A stretch of DNA of 6,221 nucleotides from a bacterium (GCA_030431355.1 JAUIJG010000315.1:1-6221), one strand, 5' to 3'. Positions 1-6,098 are shown, counted from the first letter of the stretch. Translations and numbers: made by a program. Notes: generated from the sequence alone by a model not told the origin.

Positions 1-2
1 AA

Positions 3-1013
3 AACTATTACACTAAAGCTGATGATGCCTTCGGTCTATTCAATGTAAAGGCAGTAGAAGTATTTCTAGAGTTCGAGAGACCAATAACTGACGCAAGAAA
101 AAGAGAACTGGGAAAGGAGTTGGAAGTTGAACGTCAGCGGACTATGGACAAACTTATGCAAGAAGCGAAGGAAGCAATCAAAGACAAAAGACAGATGGAC
201 GCTGAAATGAGCCTAGAAAAATGCATCAGAACTGGTATCAAAAGATCTAGAGATACCAGTGCGCCAGCCATGCTTCCAGAGGGGGTAGAACTCTGGGACT
301 TTCCTCAAATCATTTTCAATCAACCGGAATATCTTGTCACTACAAGAGACAAAGTTCATCAGCTAATACGCCTATGGGAAAAAGTTGGTCCGTCACATCC
401 CAAACTGATGGAACGCAAGCTTTCCCTTGAACTGGCTGTTATAAACAAAGATCTTGAGGCTGACCCTAAAAATGAACTTCTCTTAGAATCTCGCAAAAAA
501 TCCTATCTAGATATGAATTTCCTCTACGGTTTGAGCAATGCCCCTGAGATCAAACTGGCTAGAATAATCGAAAAAGGAGATAAATTAGGTACACAAAACT
601 ACGGAAGTAGTCTTCCCACCAAGAGAGTCAAACTAAGAACGATAGAGAGCTTAAGAGGAGATGATATCGGAGGAGAGTTCTACTTTGACTATCCTATCCC
701 CAAGAATTTCTCGAAACCAGACGACAGACAGCCCGACTACAGAAGAGCTGAAGAGCCTCTACTGCCTCCAGAAATCGGTGCTCTAAAAATAGTCATGCTC
801 TTTAATCCGACTGGAGAAGGATATAGGACCCACCAGAACCTAAATGGAGTTCTAGTGGGCACCCCGGAGAACATAGCCCGAGTAAAAGCTGTGACCGAGG
901 CTCAAAAGCGATATTTTGATGACTTCTACAAACTTGATCCGGCAAGCAAGAAATATTGGGAAGAAGAATACAAGCGTCAAAGAGAGGCAATGGTCAACCC
1001 AGATTCGTTCTAG
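3..1013 (+). CDS. C-terminal part of an unrecognised charged protein, 5' end outside window
   Basis: The frame is open from the first complete codon at base 3 to a TAG at 1011-1013, giving 336 visible residues. The true start is therefore probably left of the window. A TTG at 120 is the first possible start inside, but the AAGGAG at 114-119 abuts it with no spacer, and 39 upstream codons are open and protein-like. I do not recognise the family. A strongly charged, probably helical segment covers visible residues about 28-75 (AKEAIKDKRQ, DAEMSLEKC), and another lies at about 132-170. Then comes a Pro/Asp-rich stretch (FYFDYPIPKNF, about 226-236), a hydrophobic strand followed by NPTGEGYRTHQN (268-279), and a charged C-terminus ending NPDSF. 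No signal peptide or membrane helix is visible in this part. Arginine is coded mainly by AGA, and the gene is more A+T-rich than its neighbours. That it is a gene is fairly sure; its function is unknown. Confidence 0.75.
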   Translation, partial: NYYTKADDAFGLFNVKAVEVFLEFERPITDARKRELGKELEVERQRTMDKLMQEAKEAIKDKRQMDAEMSLEKCIRTGIKRSRDTSAPAMLPEGVELWDFPQIIFNQPEYLVTTRDKVHQLIRLWEKVGPSHPKLMERKLSLELAVINKDLEADPKNELLLESRKKSYLDMNFLYGLSNAPEIKLARIIEKGDKLGTQNYGSSLPTKRVKLRTIESLRGDDIGGEFYFDYPIPKNFSKPDDRQPDYRRAEEPLLPPEIGALKIVMLFNPTGEGYRTHQNLNGVLVGTPENIARVKAVTEAQKRYFDDFYKLDPASKKYWEEEYKRQREAMVNPDSF

Positions 1014-1040
1014 ATATGTTCTAGATGCTTTCTAGGAGGA
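1008..1040 (+). repeat. Three 11-bp tandem units spanning the stop codon
   Basis: TTCTAG recurs at 1008, 1019 and 1030, exactly 11 bp apart. The units are TTCTAGATATG, TTCTAGATGCT and TTCTAGGAGGA. The TAG of the first unit is the stop codon of the upstream gene. Because 11 is not a multiple of 3, the TAGs at 1011, 1022 and 1033 fall in all three forward frames. This could be chance, a small protein-binding array with one helical turn per unit, or a backstop for readthrough. Confidence 0.5.
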
Positions 1041-1091
1041 GACTTCTTGAACAACGCGCACCTGTTCAAAATAAACTGCTCTATATCGTGA
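1034..1091 (+). other. Strong ribosome-binding site with a 14-codon ORF
   Basis: AGGAGG at 1034-1039 is the best Shine-Dalgarno match I noticed at any plausible start in the window. It sits 7 bases before a TTG at 1047. The ORF from that TTG has only 14 codons (LNNAHLFKINCSIS, with the first residue initiated as Met) and stops with TGA at 1089-1091. It could be a leader peptide or translation-coupling element, or the AGGAGG may simply be part of the 11-bp repeat. Nothing besides the spacing supports translation. Confidence 0.2.
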
Positions 1092-1103
1092 AATGGCAGA
1101 AAT

Positions 1104-1133
1104 CCATAACATCTCAAAAGTTGGATGTTATGG
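1104..1133 (+). repeat. 10-bp perfect inverted repeat
   Basis: CCATAACATC at 1104-1113 pairs perfectly with GATGTTATGG at 1124-1133 across a 10-base loop. Four further A/T pairs (1100-1103 with 1138-1141) could form past an asymmetric internal loop. No T run follows, so it is a poor intrinsic terminator. A dyad operator, or an RNA hairpin ahead of the downstream gene, is more likely. Confidence 0.4.
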
Positions 1134-1162
1134 TGGAATTTATGCACATAACATCTCAAAAG
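1105..1162 (+). repeat. 16-bp direct repeat, 42-bp spacing
   Basis: CATAACATCTCAAAAG occurs exactly at 1105-1120 and 1147-1162. Weaker similarity continues after each copy (TTGGATGTTATGGTGGAA against TGGGTAGTTAGTGGAA), so the full units are imperfect copies about 35 bases long. In the first copy the word forms one arm of a 10-bp dyad; in the second the matching arm has decayed. It may be two operator sites, or the remnant of a duplicated or mobile sequence. Confidence 0.55.
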
Positions 1163-1336
1163 TGGGTAGTTAGTGGAACTGCCTCGGGGCGAAATAGGCT
1201 GCGTGGAATCTTAGCGGTGGCGTCCTTTGAATTGGAATCTTCGGAAATCTGTGCCTGGATTTGGGTAAGATACAAATAGACTTGAATAAACATCCAGATC
1301 AGACCAGACCAAACCTAGAAATAGAACTAGACGAAC

Positions 1337-2488
1337 ATGCGGAACCAGAGAATTCACCCAAAGACCAGAATTCTAACAATGATAGCGCTGTCAGCGCTTC
1401 TCTCTGGCGCCCCCGTATCCATATCCGAAGCCCAGGCAGCAAATCTGGATACGGATAGCGAATCTCTAGAAGAAACTAAAGGCGAAATCGAGGCTGAGTC
1501 TCAGCCAGATAGCGTGGACGTGGCATCAGCCTCCTCTAGAACTCTCCTACAGGGCAAAACCGAAAAACTCGAGATTATTCTCGAAGACAATAAACTCTAT
1601 CAAGTAGCCATGGGAGCCATGAAAAGGCGCGACTACAACGACGCCATCCGCTATTTGAGAATGCTCGAACCCCAACTCGATAAAGCCGGCTACGAGCCAT
1701 ACAAAGCCCAGATAACCCTATTCGAAGCGGACTGTCACAAAAACCTTAAACGCATGAACGCCGCCATGGACACGTATCATAAAGCCTATGAGCTGTTCAC
1801 CAAGTACGACGATTCCAATCCCTTAAAAGGTCGAGCCTGGCGAGAATATGAAACCCTGCGAGCGATGAAAGGTAAATTTGACTCCAATCCACTCCAGGGC
1901 GGTGTGACCGACAGCAAGCTGCAAGCACAAATAGACAAGCGCAACATGATCCTGGAGCTGCAGAAAGCCCAGTTTGCCATCAATCCGAATGTGACCCTGA
2001 AATCCAACGCCGCAAACAACCTTCTACGCTGCAACGACGCCGAGATTCTCCCCAAAATCGTCAAAAAATGCTTCGCCGACATGACCTGCCTGGAGACCGC
2101 CGAGATAGGCTCCAATGTCTCCAACGCGGTCAATCGATGGATGCCTCTGAGAGTCATGGGAAGAACAGCAGCATTCGCCGTATCCGGGCACAGCAAGCCA
2201 GCCTTCAGAGCCAACGTAAACGGCAGATCTTACCTTTTTGATATTAACTTGCCGGGGCTTCAGTCCGGCCTTCGCAAAATCCTGGTGGTCACCAATCTTC
2301 AAAAAATCTGTGCCGTGGATGTTGATACCTATGACTCCTGGCTATTACGCATGAAACGCACGAAAGATGGCCGCATAATAGGGGCTCGTTGGTTCAAACT
2401 GACCCATACCAAGAACTTCGCCGACAAAACCAGATCACCTATCAACATGGATAAAATCCGATTGCGCAAAGAGATGGAAGAGTGGTAG
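1337..2488 (+). CDS. Exported protein with TPR-like repeats, function unknown
   Basis: The protein has 383 residues. The ATG at 1337 is the first possible start, since an in-frame TAG lies at 1328-1330. It supplies the basic n-region (R2, R5, K9, R11) of a signal peptide, whose hydrophobic core is about residues 12-29 and whose AxA cleavage site is EAQA|A after residue 34. No clear SD precedes it; a second Met at residue 15 would lose the basic n-region. After an acidic, probably disordered stretch (38-70) come two TPR-like helical hairpins at about 85-115 (AMGAMKRRDYNDAIRYL) and 119-158 (FEADCHKNLKRMNAAMDTY). Residues 195-265 look all-helical and contain C232, C245 and C251. The C-terminal part (about 275-360, NVNGRSYLFDINLP) looks strand-rich and is unassigned. 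TPRs generally bind proteins, so an envelope or periplasmic scaffold is a reasonable inference. The protein has no catalytic motif that I recognise. A hairpin terminator follows directly. Confidence 0.85.
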   Translation: MRNQRIHPKTRILTMIALSALLSGAPVSISEAQAANLDTDSESLEETKGEIEAESQPDSVDVASASSRTLLQGKTEKLEIILEDNKLYQVAMGAMKRRDYNDAIRYLRMLEPQLDKAGYEPYKAQITLFEADCHKNLKRMNAAMDTYHKAYELFTKYDDSNPLKGRAWREYETLRAMKGKFDSNPLQGGVTDSKLQAQIDKRNMILELQKAQFAINPNVTLKSNAANNLLRCNDAEILPKIVKKCFADMTCLETAEIGSNVSNAVNRWMPLRVMGRTAAFAVSGHSKPAFRANVNGRSYLFDINLPGLQSGLRKILVVTNLQKICAVDVDTYDSWLLRMKRTKDGRIIGARWFKLTHTKNFADKTRSPINMDKIRLRKEMEEW

Positions 2489-2496
2489 AAACCGGC

Positions 2497-2518
2497 GTCT
2501 GTTCTGAGAAGAGCAGGC
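2497..2518 (+). terminator. Hairpin between convergent genes
   Basis: GTCTGTTCT and AGAGCAGGC form a continuous 9-bp stem with a GAGA tetraloop (2506-2509). Two of the pairs are G-U on the + strand RNA and become A-C mismatches on the - strand RNA, so the structure favours terminating the + strand gene that ends at 2488. The downstream tract TTCTATTT is only moderately T-rich. The 32-bp convergent gap leaves no room for another signal. Confidence 0.45.
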
Positions 2519-2520
2519 TT

Positions 2521-3921
2521 CTATTTAGAGGTTAGAACTCGTTCCGGCTCATCCTGCTTGATCACCATCGATGTTATTAGAAGTGCCGCCAGCAAAAATA
2601 GATTGATCCAGATAGCCACGCCATAGGAACCGGACAGGTCCTTGCCGAGGCTGAACATAACAGGACCGATGGCGCTACCGATAACGATCATGGTCATGTT
2701 GATACCGCTAATCTCCCCGAGAAAGCGCCGTCCGAAATAACGAACAAATGCCAGACTGGACAAGACTCCCCAGAGACCGCCGGTGGTACCAAATCCAGCA
2801 ACGAGCATATAGAATCCCCAGTCATGTTGAAGATTCATAAGACCTAGTGCACCCACTACAAATGAGGACAGCTTTATGAGAAGCAGCCTCTTCAAAGGCC
2901 AGCGATCAGAAAGCCAACTACCGAGCAAATTAGCACTGACAGAGACAACGGCAACAGGGAAGAAGTAAGCTACTGCTTCTTCGGAACTGCGTCCGGCTGC
3001 GGAAAATATTGATACTATATGGAAAACCAGCGCGGTGCTGAATAGCGCATACATAGCCAGCGCCGCATTATAAAGCCAGAAGACAGGGCTTTTTATAGCT
3101 TCGTCCGCGGTGCGGTCAGGAATAGACCAGACCGGCTCATCATCGCTGACTCCGCTGTCTCCATCTACCTTAAGACCACAGGCTTCCGGTGCGTTACGAA
3201 CGAATACCAGAGCCATGAGGCTGAAGCCCAGACCAACTATGGCACCAATGACAAGGAGGGCACCACGCCAGCCATAGTTTGATATTAAGTAAGCAAGAAA
3301 CGGTGGTGCCAGAGAAAATCCCAGGGTGACAAACACGGCACGGGTGCCTGTGACCACGCCTCGACGCCTGTCGAACCAGGCGAGCAGCACATTTCTTGAG
3401 GAGCTGGTCAAGACTCCCTGACCGGTGAAACGAACACCAAAATATCCGGCAAGAATCAGGAAGAAGGTGAACCAGGTGACAACCGATGTGGTCGCGCCCT
3501 GAAACAATCCGGTGATTCGGTCTATGAGAGCAATGAACGTGACGAACAATCCTAAACCGATACTCGATGCCACCATACTTATACGAGCACCACTACTATC
3601 ATAAAAACGCCCGGCACGAATCAGAAAGAAGGAGCTACACAGAGTACCAAGAAGATATGCCGTGGACAGCTGGGTTCTCGATAGTCCGAAAGCATCGATG
3701 AAATAGTCGGTGAATACAGCCATACCCATGGTCTGACCGGGAATCGACATAATAATGCCGATAGTGGACATCAAACAGACTACCCAACCATAAAAGAAGG
3801 GGAAGTTCTTGACCGGGAAGGGTCGGTCAGCGTTGTTGGTCGCAATGCCATCTATACAGTTAACAGTGGCATTTGAGCGCTTGCACGGGGGCTTGTCTGA
3901 CTTTGTGACTGAAGGGTTCAT
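2521..3921 (-). CDS. Major facilitator superfamily transporter, OFA/monocarboxylate-like
   Basis: This 466-residue inner-membrane carrier has 12 predicted helices in two six-helix halves: about 41-63, 84-103, 114-135, 146-168, 192-214, 219-241, then a cytoplasmic loop at 242-277, and 278-303, 317-336, 344-363, 369-395, 403-427 and 433-454. Family marks are FYGWVV at the start of helix 1, PGQTMGMAVF after it, GLSRTQLSTAYLLGTL into helix 2, the motif-A loop GRFYDSSGAR (104-113), AWFDRRRGVVTGT (181-193), and the second-half equivalent GSWLSDRWPLKR (334-345). These fit the branch of MFS_1 that resembles oxalate/formate antiporters and monocarboxylate carriers. The substrate cannot be read from sequence; an organic anion is a family-based guess. 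The ATG follows a weak AGAAGAAG about 8 bases upstream. It lies 38 bases after the glycosyltransferase stop, so the two are probably co-transcribed. The 40-residue hydrophilic N-terminal tail is longer than usual. Confidence 0.93.
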   Translation of the reverse strand: MNPSVTKSDKPPCKRSNATVNCIDGIATNNADRPFPVKNFPFFYGWVVCLMSTIGIIMSIPGQTMGMAVFTDYFIDAFGLSRTQLSTAYLLGTLCSSFFLIRAGRFYDSSGARISMVASSIGLGLFVTFIALIDRITGLFQGATTSVVTWFTFFLILAGYFGVRFTGQGVLTSSSRNVLLAWFDRRRGVVTGTRAVFVTLGFSLAPPFLAYLISNYGWRGALLVIGAIVGLGFSLMALVFVRNAPEACGLKVDGDSGVSDDEPVWSIPDRTADEAIKSPVFWLYNAALAMYALFSTALVFHIVSIFSAAGRSSEEAVAYFFPVAVVSVSANLLGSWLSDRWPLKRLLLIKLSSFVVGALGLMNLQHDWGFYMLVAGFGTTGGLWGVLSSLAFVRYFGRRFLGEISGINMTMIVIGSAIGPVMFSLGKDLSGSYGVAIWINLFLLAALLITSMVIKQDEPERVLTSK

Positions 3922-3959
3922 GGCTAGCTTCTTCTACACCCGGGACCTGCTGTAAGGCT

Positions 3960-5837
3960 TCAATCGCCGCCTTTTTGCTCTTCGCCTTCCAAAGACCGCG
4001 CTATAGAAAGCAGCTCCTGAACGTAAGACTCAAGGTTGAAGTTCTCAATCACCAGATCATGACCCTTCTGTCCGTCTTTCTCCAGGGTGGCTGGATTCTT
4101 ATAATAGGAGATCACAGCCTCAGCCATCTGCTCCACCCTGCCATATTCGACGAGCTTGCCTCCACCGTTCTGCAAGACTTCTTCAGCACCACCGGAATTC
4201 TTAAACGCCACCACAGGCAGTTTGGCAGCCATAGCCATATGCAACACACAGGGCAGCGGGTCCTGCCTTGACGGTAGCACAAACATATCTGCCGCTCCGA
4301 AAAACGGCTTGATTTCAGACTGCGCCCCGGTGAAATGAACCCGATCGAGAATGCCTGCTTTCTCACAGTCAACTAAGGCCCATTTCAAAAAGTCGTTCTC
4401 AGGATTCAACTCCTCTCCAACCCAGATAAAATGTATGTCCGCTTCCCTTCCCATCTGAGCATAGGTTTGAAGAGCAGCACGAACAAAGAGATCGGTACCT
4501 TTCCTGTTCTCGATGCTGGCGCAAGCAAGCACCAAAAACGCCCGGGGATTGATACCATATCTATGGCATATGGCGGCGCGGCTCTCTTGCTTATCGAGAG
4601 AGGCGAATTCATCATCGATCAAGCCCTGGGGTAAAAGTTTGAATGGCAAGTCATAGTCCGATAGCCAGTGGGCATCGCTCTTCGTGTACTCACTGCTGAA
4701 GACAAATATATCCGTATTTCTAATCAGCTCTTTGTGCACATAGGCCGGGTAAGCGCTGGTGCACTCTTGTATCAGTGATACAGTCCTCAGCCCCTTCCTC
4801 CCTAACACCGGCGCTATCCTGTGATTCTCAGCGGAGTTTAAGAGAACAATCGGGTTCTTGCTCAATAGACTCTGAACATCTAAAAAGTCCAACTGATTGG
4901 AGAGACTCTGGAAGTGCTCCGGTGCGCGAGACAAGTGAATGACGTCGGAATATTTGTTGAACTCTTCTTCCAACTCGCCTTCTCTGATAATTATTGTCAG
5001 ACAGTTGTAGCCTTTCTCGAAGAAAGACTTGAGAACAGCAAGACCCAGCATCGGTGCTCCGGACAAATTTGCCACATGAACACAGAAGATGAAATCATAG
5101 GGCTCAGGCGTACCGGCCTGTCTCGGCTGAAAAATATTGTCGTAGCTAGGTTCAATCGAAGCTCTCCACTTCTCCAGTTCGCACATGCTCTTGTCGGCAA
5201 GGCGACCTTCGAGAATGCCGATGTGAAGAAAGTGACTGAGAGGGTCCATCTCATGTTCAAGCACATCAGGATAGAGAGCGGCATAGGTGGCGGGGTCGAA
5301 GAAGCGGCTCGTGCGCACCTTCTCCGAAGTATCTTCAAGCAGATAATGAACTAACGGGTTGACTTTGACCTGATGACCCACCTGCTTAATCTGCGCACAG
5401 TAATAAGAACAGTCGAAAAAGGGGTTTGGGTTCAAGCCCTCCTTCCAACCACTCTGGAGGAAGTGCGAGAGTTTGTCTTCAACCTTCAGACCACGCGCCT
5501 GGAGCTGCTCTTCATAATAGTGAACGTTGAACAGTCCACTTTCCTTAATCAGCTCGATGGCATCTTTGTGATACTTGTCACCCTGGGCACCTTGCAGCAA
5601 GCCCTTCGTCGCTCTCTGAAGATCTTTGATGGCGAAGTTAGTCTTTCGAAGAGGTTCGGTTACCTGCCAGGACCGCGACCGGCTCAACTGCTTAAGCTGC
5701 TTAGCCATGCTATTGGCGCGGTACTCGCTATAGCGGAGCAGTCTGAAGATCTGCTCGAACTCCCCTTTGCGCTGCTGCTCTTCCTGGGAAAGCTCTTTAG
5801 TGTTTAAATCAGCAGAATTCTTCAAAACAATTGACAC
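3960..5837 (-). CDS. GT4-type glycosyltransferase with coiled coil and N-terminal repeats
   Basis: This 625-residue protein starts with GTG; AGAGG lies 6 bases upstream and there is no other standard start before the in-frame TAA at 5916-5918. Residues 13-55 are a charged probable coiled coil, ending in SRSRSWQVTEPLR (52-64), a linker often seen in polysaccharide glycosyltransferases. Three ~39-residue repeats follow (about 100-217), each with an aromatic [FL]F-[DN]-x-x-x-[YT]-[YA] start and an L[SV]H[FY]L core. The GT-B catalytic part has an N-terminal Rossmann half (about 247-410) with NLSGAP (258-262 region). The nucleotide-sugar half (about 430-610) contains NRKGTDLF (444-451), FTGAQSEI, MFVLPSRQDPLP (518-529) and SGGAEEV (548-554). 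Known GT4 enzymes transfer a sugar from a nucleotide donor with retention of configuration. Acceptor and sugar are unknown; surface polysaccharide or O-antigen-like glycan assembly at the cytoplasmic membrane face is the likely role. In the EX7E position the first acid is Asp525, and the second is replaced by Met533. It is first in an operon with the downstream transporter. Confidence 0.92.
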   Translation of the reverse strand: MSIVLKNSADLNTKELSQEEQQRKGEFEQIFRLLRYSEYRANSMAKQLKQLSRSRSWQVTEPLRKTNFAIKDLQRATKGLLQGAQGDKYHKDAIELIKESGLFNVHYYEEQLQARGLKVEDKLSHFLQSGWKEGLNPNPFFDCSYYCAQIKQVGHQVKVNPLVHYLLEDTSEKVRTSRFFDPATYAALYPDVLEHEMDPLSHFLHIGILEGRLADKSMCELEKWRASIEPSYDNIFQPRQAGTPEPYDFIFCVHVANLSGAPMLGLAVLKSFFEKGYNCLTIIIREGELEEEFNKYSDVIHLSRAPEHFQSLSNQLDFLDVQSLLSKNPIVLLNSAENHRIAPVLGRKGLRTVSLIQECTSAYPAYVHKELIRNTDIFVFSSEYTKSDAHWLSDYDLPFKLLPQGLIDDEFASLDKQESRAAICHRYGINPRAFLVLACASIENRKGTDLFVRAALQTYAQMGREADIHFIWVGEELNPENDFLKWALVDCEKAGILDRVHFTGAQSEIKPFFGAADMFVLPSRQDPLPCVLHMAMAAKLPVVAFKNSGGAEEVLQNGGGKLVEYGRVEQMAEAVISYYKNPATLEKDGQKGHDLVIENFNLESYVQELLSIARSLEGEEQKGGD

Positions 5838-5842
5838 CGGAT

Positions 5843-5848
5843 ACCTCT
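5843..5848 (-). promoter_or_regulatory. Ribosome-binding site of the glycosyltransferase gene
   Basis: On the - strand AGAGGT lies 6 bases (counting from AGAGG) upstream of the GTG at 5837-5835. It decides the start: the frame is open further upstream to a TAA at 5916-5918 but offers no ATG, GTG or TTG there. Confidence 0.6.
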
Positions 5849-5879
5849 GGTACTTTGCATCAGCAAAACTGCCTGAAAT

Positions 5880-5910
5880 CCTAACATTGACATAGGGTTG
5901 AGTCGTTAGG
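5880..5910 (-). promoter_or_regulatory. Possible 5' leader hairpin or operator
   Basis: CCTAAC and GTTAGG arms (5880-5885 and 5905-5910) pair perfectly. An inner GAC/GTC pair of arms (5889-5891 with 5902-5904) stacks past a 3-base bulge, leaving a 10-base loop. The 3' edge on the - strand lies about 42 bases before the GTG. If transcription starts upstream, this would be a leader RNA hairpin; otherwise it could be a protein-binding dyad. No T run follows, so it is not an obvious attenuator. Confidence 0.3.
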
Positions 5911-5941
5911 GTGACTTAATTTCGATACATAGAAAAGAGCT

Positions 5942-5975
5942 AGTTCCTGGAACTGAAATTGCAAATAGCTGCAAT
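5942..5975. promoter_or_regulatory. Two adjacent palindromes upstream of the glycosyltransferase operon
   Basis: AGTTCCTGGAACT at 5942-5954 is a perfect palindrome around a central T. Four bases on, ATTGCA (5958-5963) and TGCAAT (5970-5975) form a second perfect dyad with a 6-base spacer. Paired dyads 105-140 bases before a start codon are a normal place for operators. I cannot match either to a known regulator box, and no convincing -35/-10 pair is visible nearby. Confidence 0.35.
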
Positions 5976-6051
5976 AATCGGAATATGTACAAAAACAAGT
6001 AAATTGGAAATCGTTACTTTCTGCGCGTATCCTCTAAATCTTGGCAAAATG

Positions 6052-6098
6052 TTCTCCACACTTTCTCCACATTTCCCACACACTTTCTCCACATTTCC
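6052..6098 (+). repeat. 22-bp tandem repeat with DnaA-box-like words
   Basis: A 20-base block (6057-6076) recurs exactly at 6079-6098, a 22-bp period. Within it TTCTCCACA occurs at 6052-6060, 6063-6071 and 6085-6093, starting 0, 11 and 33 bases apart, so all three lie on one face of the helix. A fourth, weaker word TTTCCCACA is at 6072-6080. TTCTCCACA differs only at the third base from the DnaA box TTATCCACA, and that base varies between bacterial groups (TTTTCCACA, TTGTCCACA). A DnaA-binding cluster is plausible but unproved; another repeat-binding factor or simple pyrimidine-rich drift would also fit. Confidence 0.5.

Larger units (their letters stand above)
1014..1336. other. 323-base intergenic gap
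   Basis: The gap separates the two + strand genes. It holds the 11-bp units, the AGGAGG with its tiny ORF, and the 42-bp-spaced repeats, all in its left half. The right half (about 1180-1336) has TGGAATCTT twice (1204-1212 and 1233-1241). I cannot find a pair of -35 and -10 boxes with good spacing, so the promoter of the next gene is not identified. The short ORFs here overlap the repeats and do not look like proteins. Confidence 0.5.

Noticed and set aside
120..1013. The left gene starting at TTG 120
   Set aside because: The frame is open back to base 3 and the adjoining AAGGAG leaves no spacer to the TTG, so a start upstream of the window is more likely.
1104..1141. An intrinsic terminator for the left gene
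   Set aside because: The stem is perfect but A/T-rich, the loop is 10 bases, and there is no T run after it.
1025..1279. An 84-codon + strand ORF in the intergenic gap
   Set aside because: It runs through the 11-bp units and both copies of the 42-bp-spaced repeat, giving a duplicated ITSQK. It has no ribosome-binding site before its ATG and no protein-like domain pattern.
1261..1458. A 65-codon + strand ORF overlapping the start of the TPR-like gene
   Set aside because: Its acidic N-terminal part looks mildly protein-like, but it starts with TTG without an SD and overlaps the signal-peptide gene by 122 bases in another frame.
1786..2214. A 142-codon - strand ORF inside the TPR-like gene
   Set aside because: It is antisense to a gene with a signal peptide and consistent TPR pattern, and its translation has no recognisable features.
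4914..5807. Two long + strand ORFs (146 and 144 codons) antisense to the glycosyltransferase
   Set aside because: They mirror a well-supported coding frame whose codon use leaves the opposite strand open. Neither translation resembles a protein family.
5831..5836. TTGACA on the + strand as a -35 box
   Set aside because: No -10-like hexamer lies 16-18 bases downstream, and it falls inside the first codons of the glycosyltransferase gene.
6052..6098. A short CRISPR array
   Set aside because: There are only two units with a 22-bp period and no unique spacers, and no cas gene is nearby.
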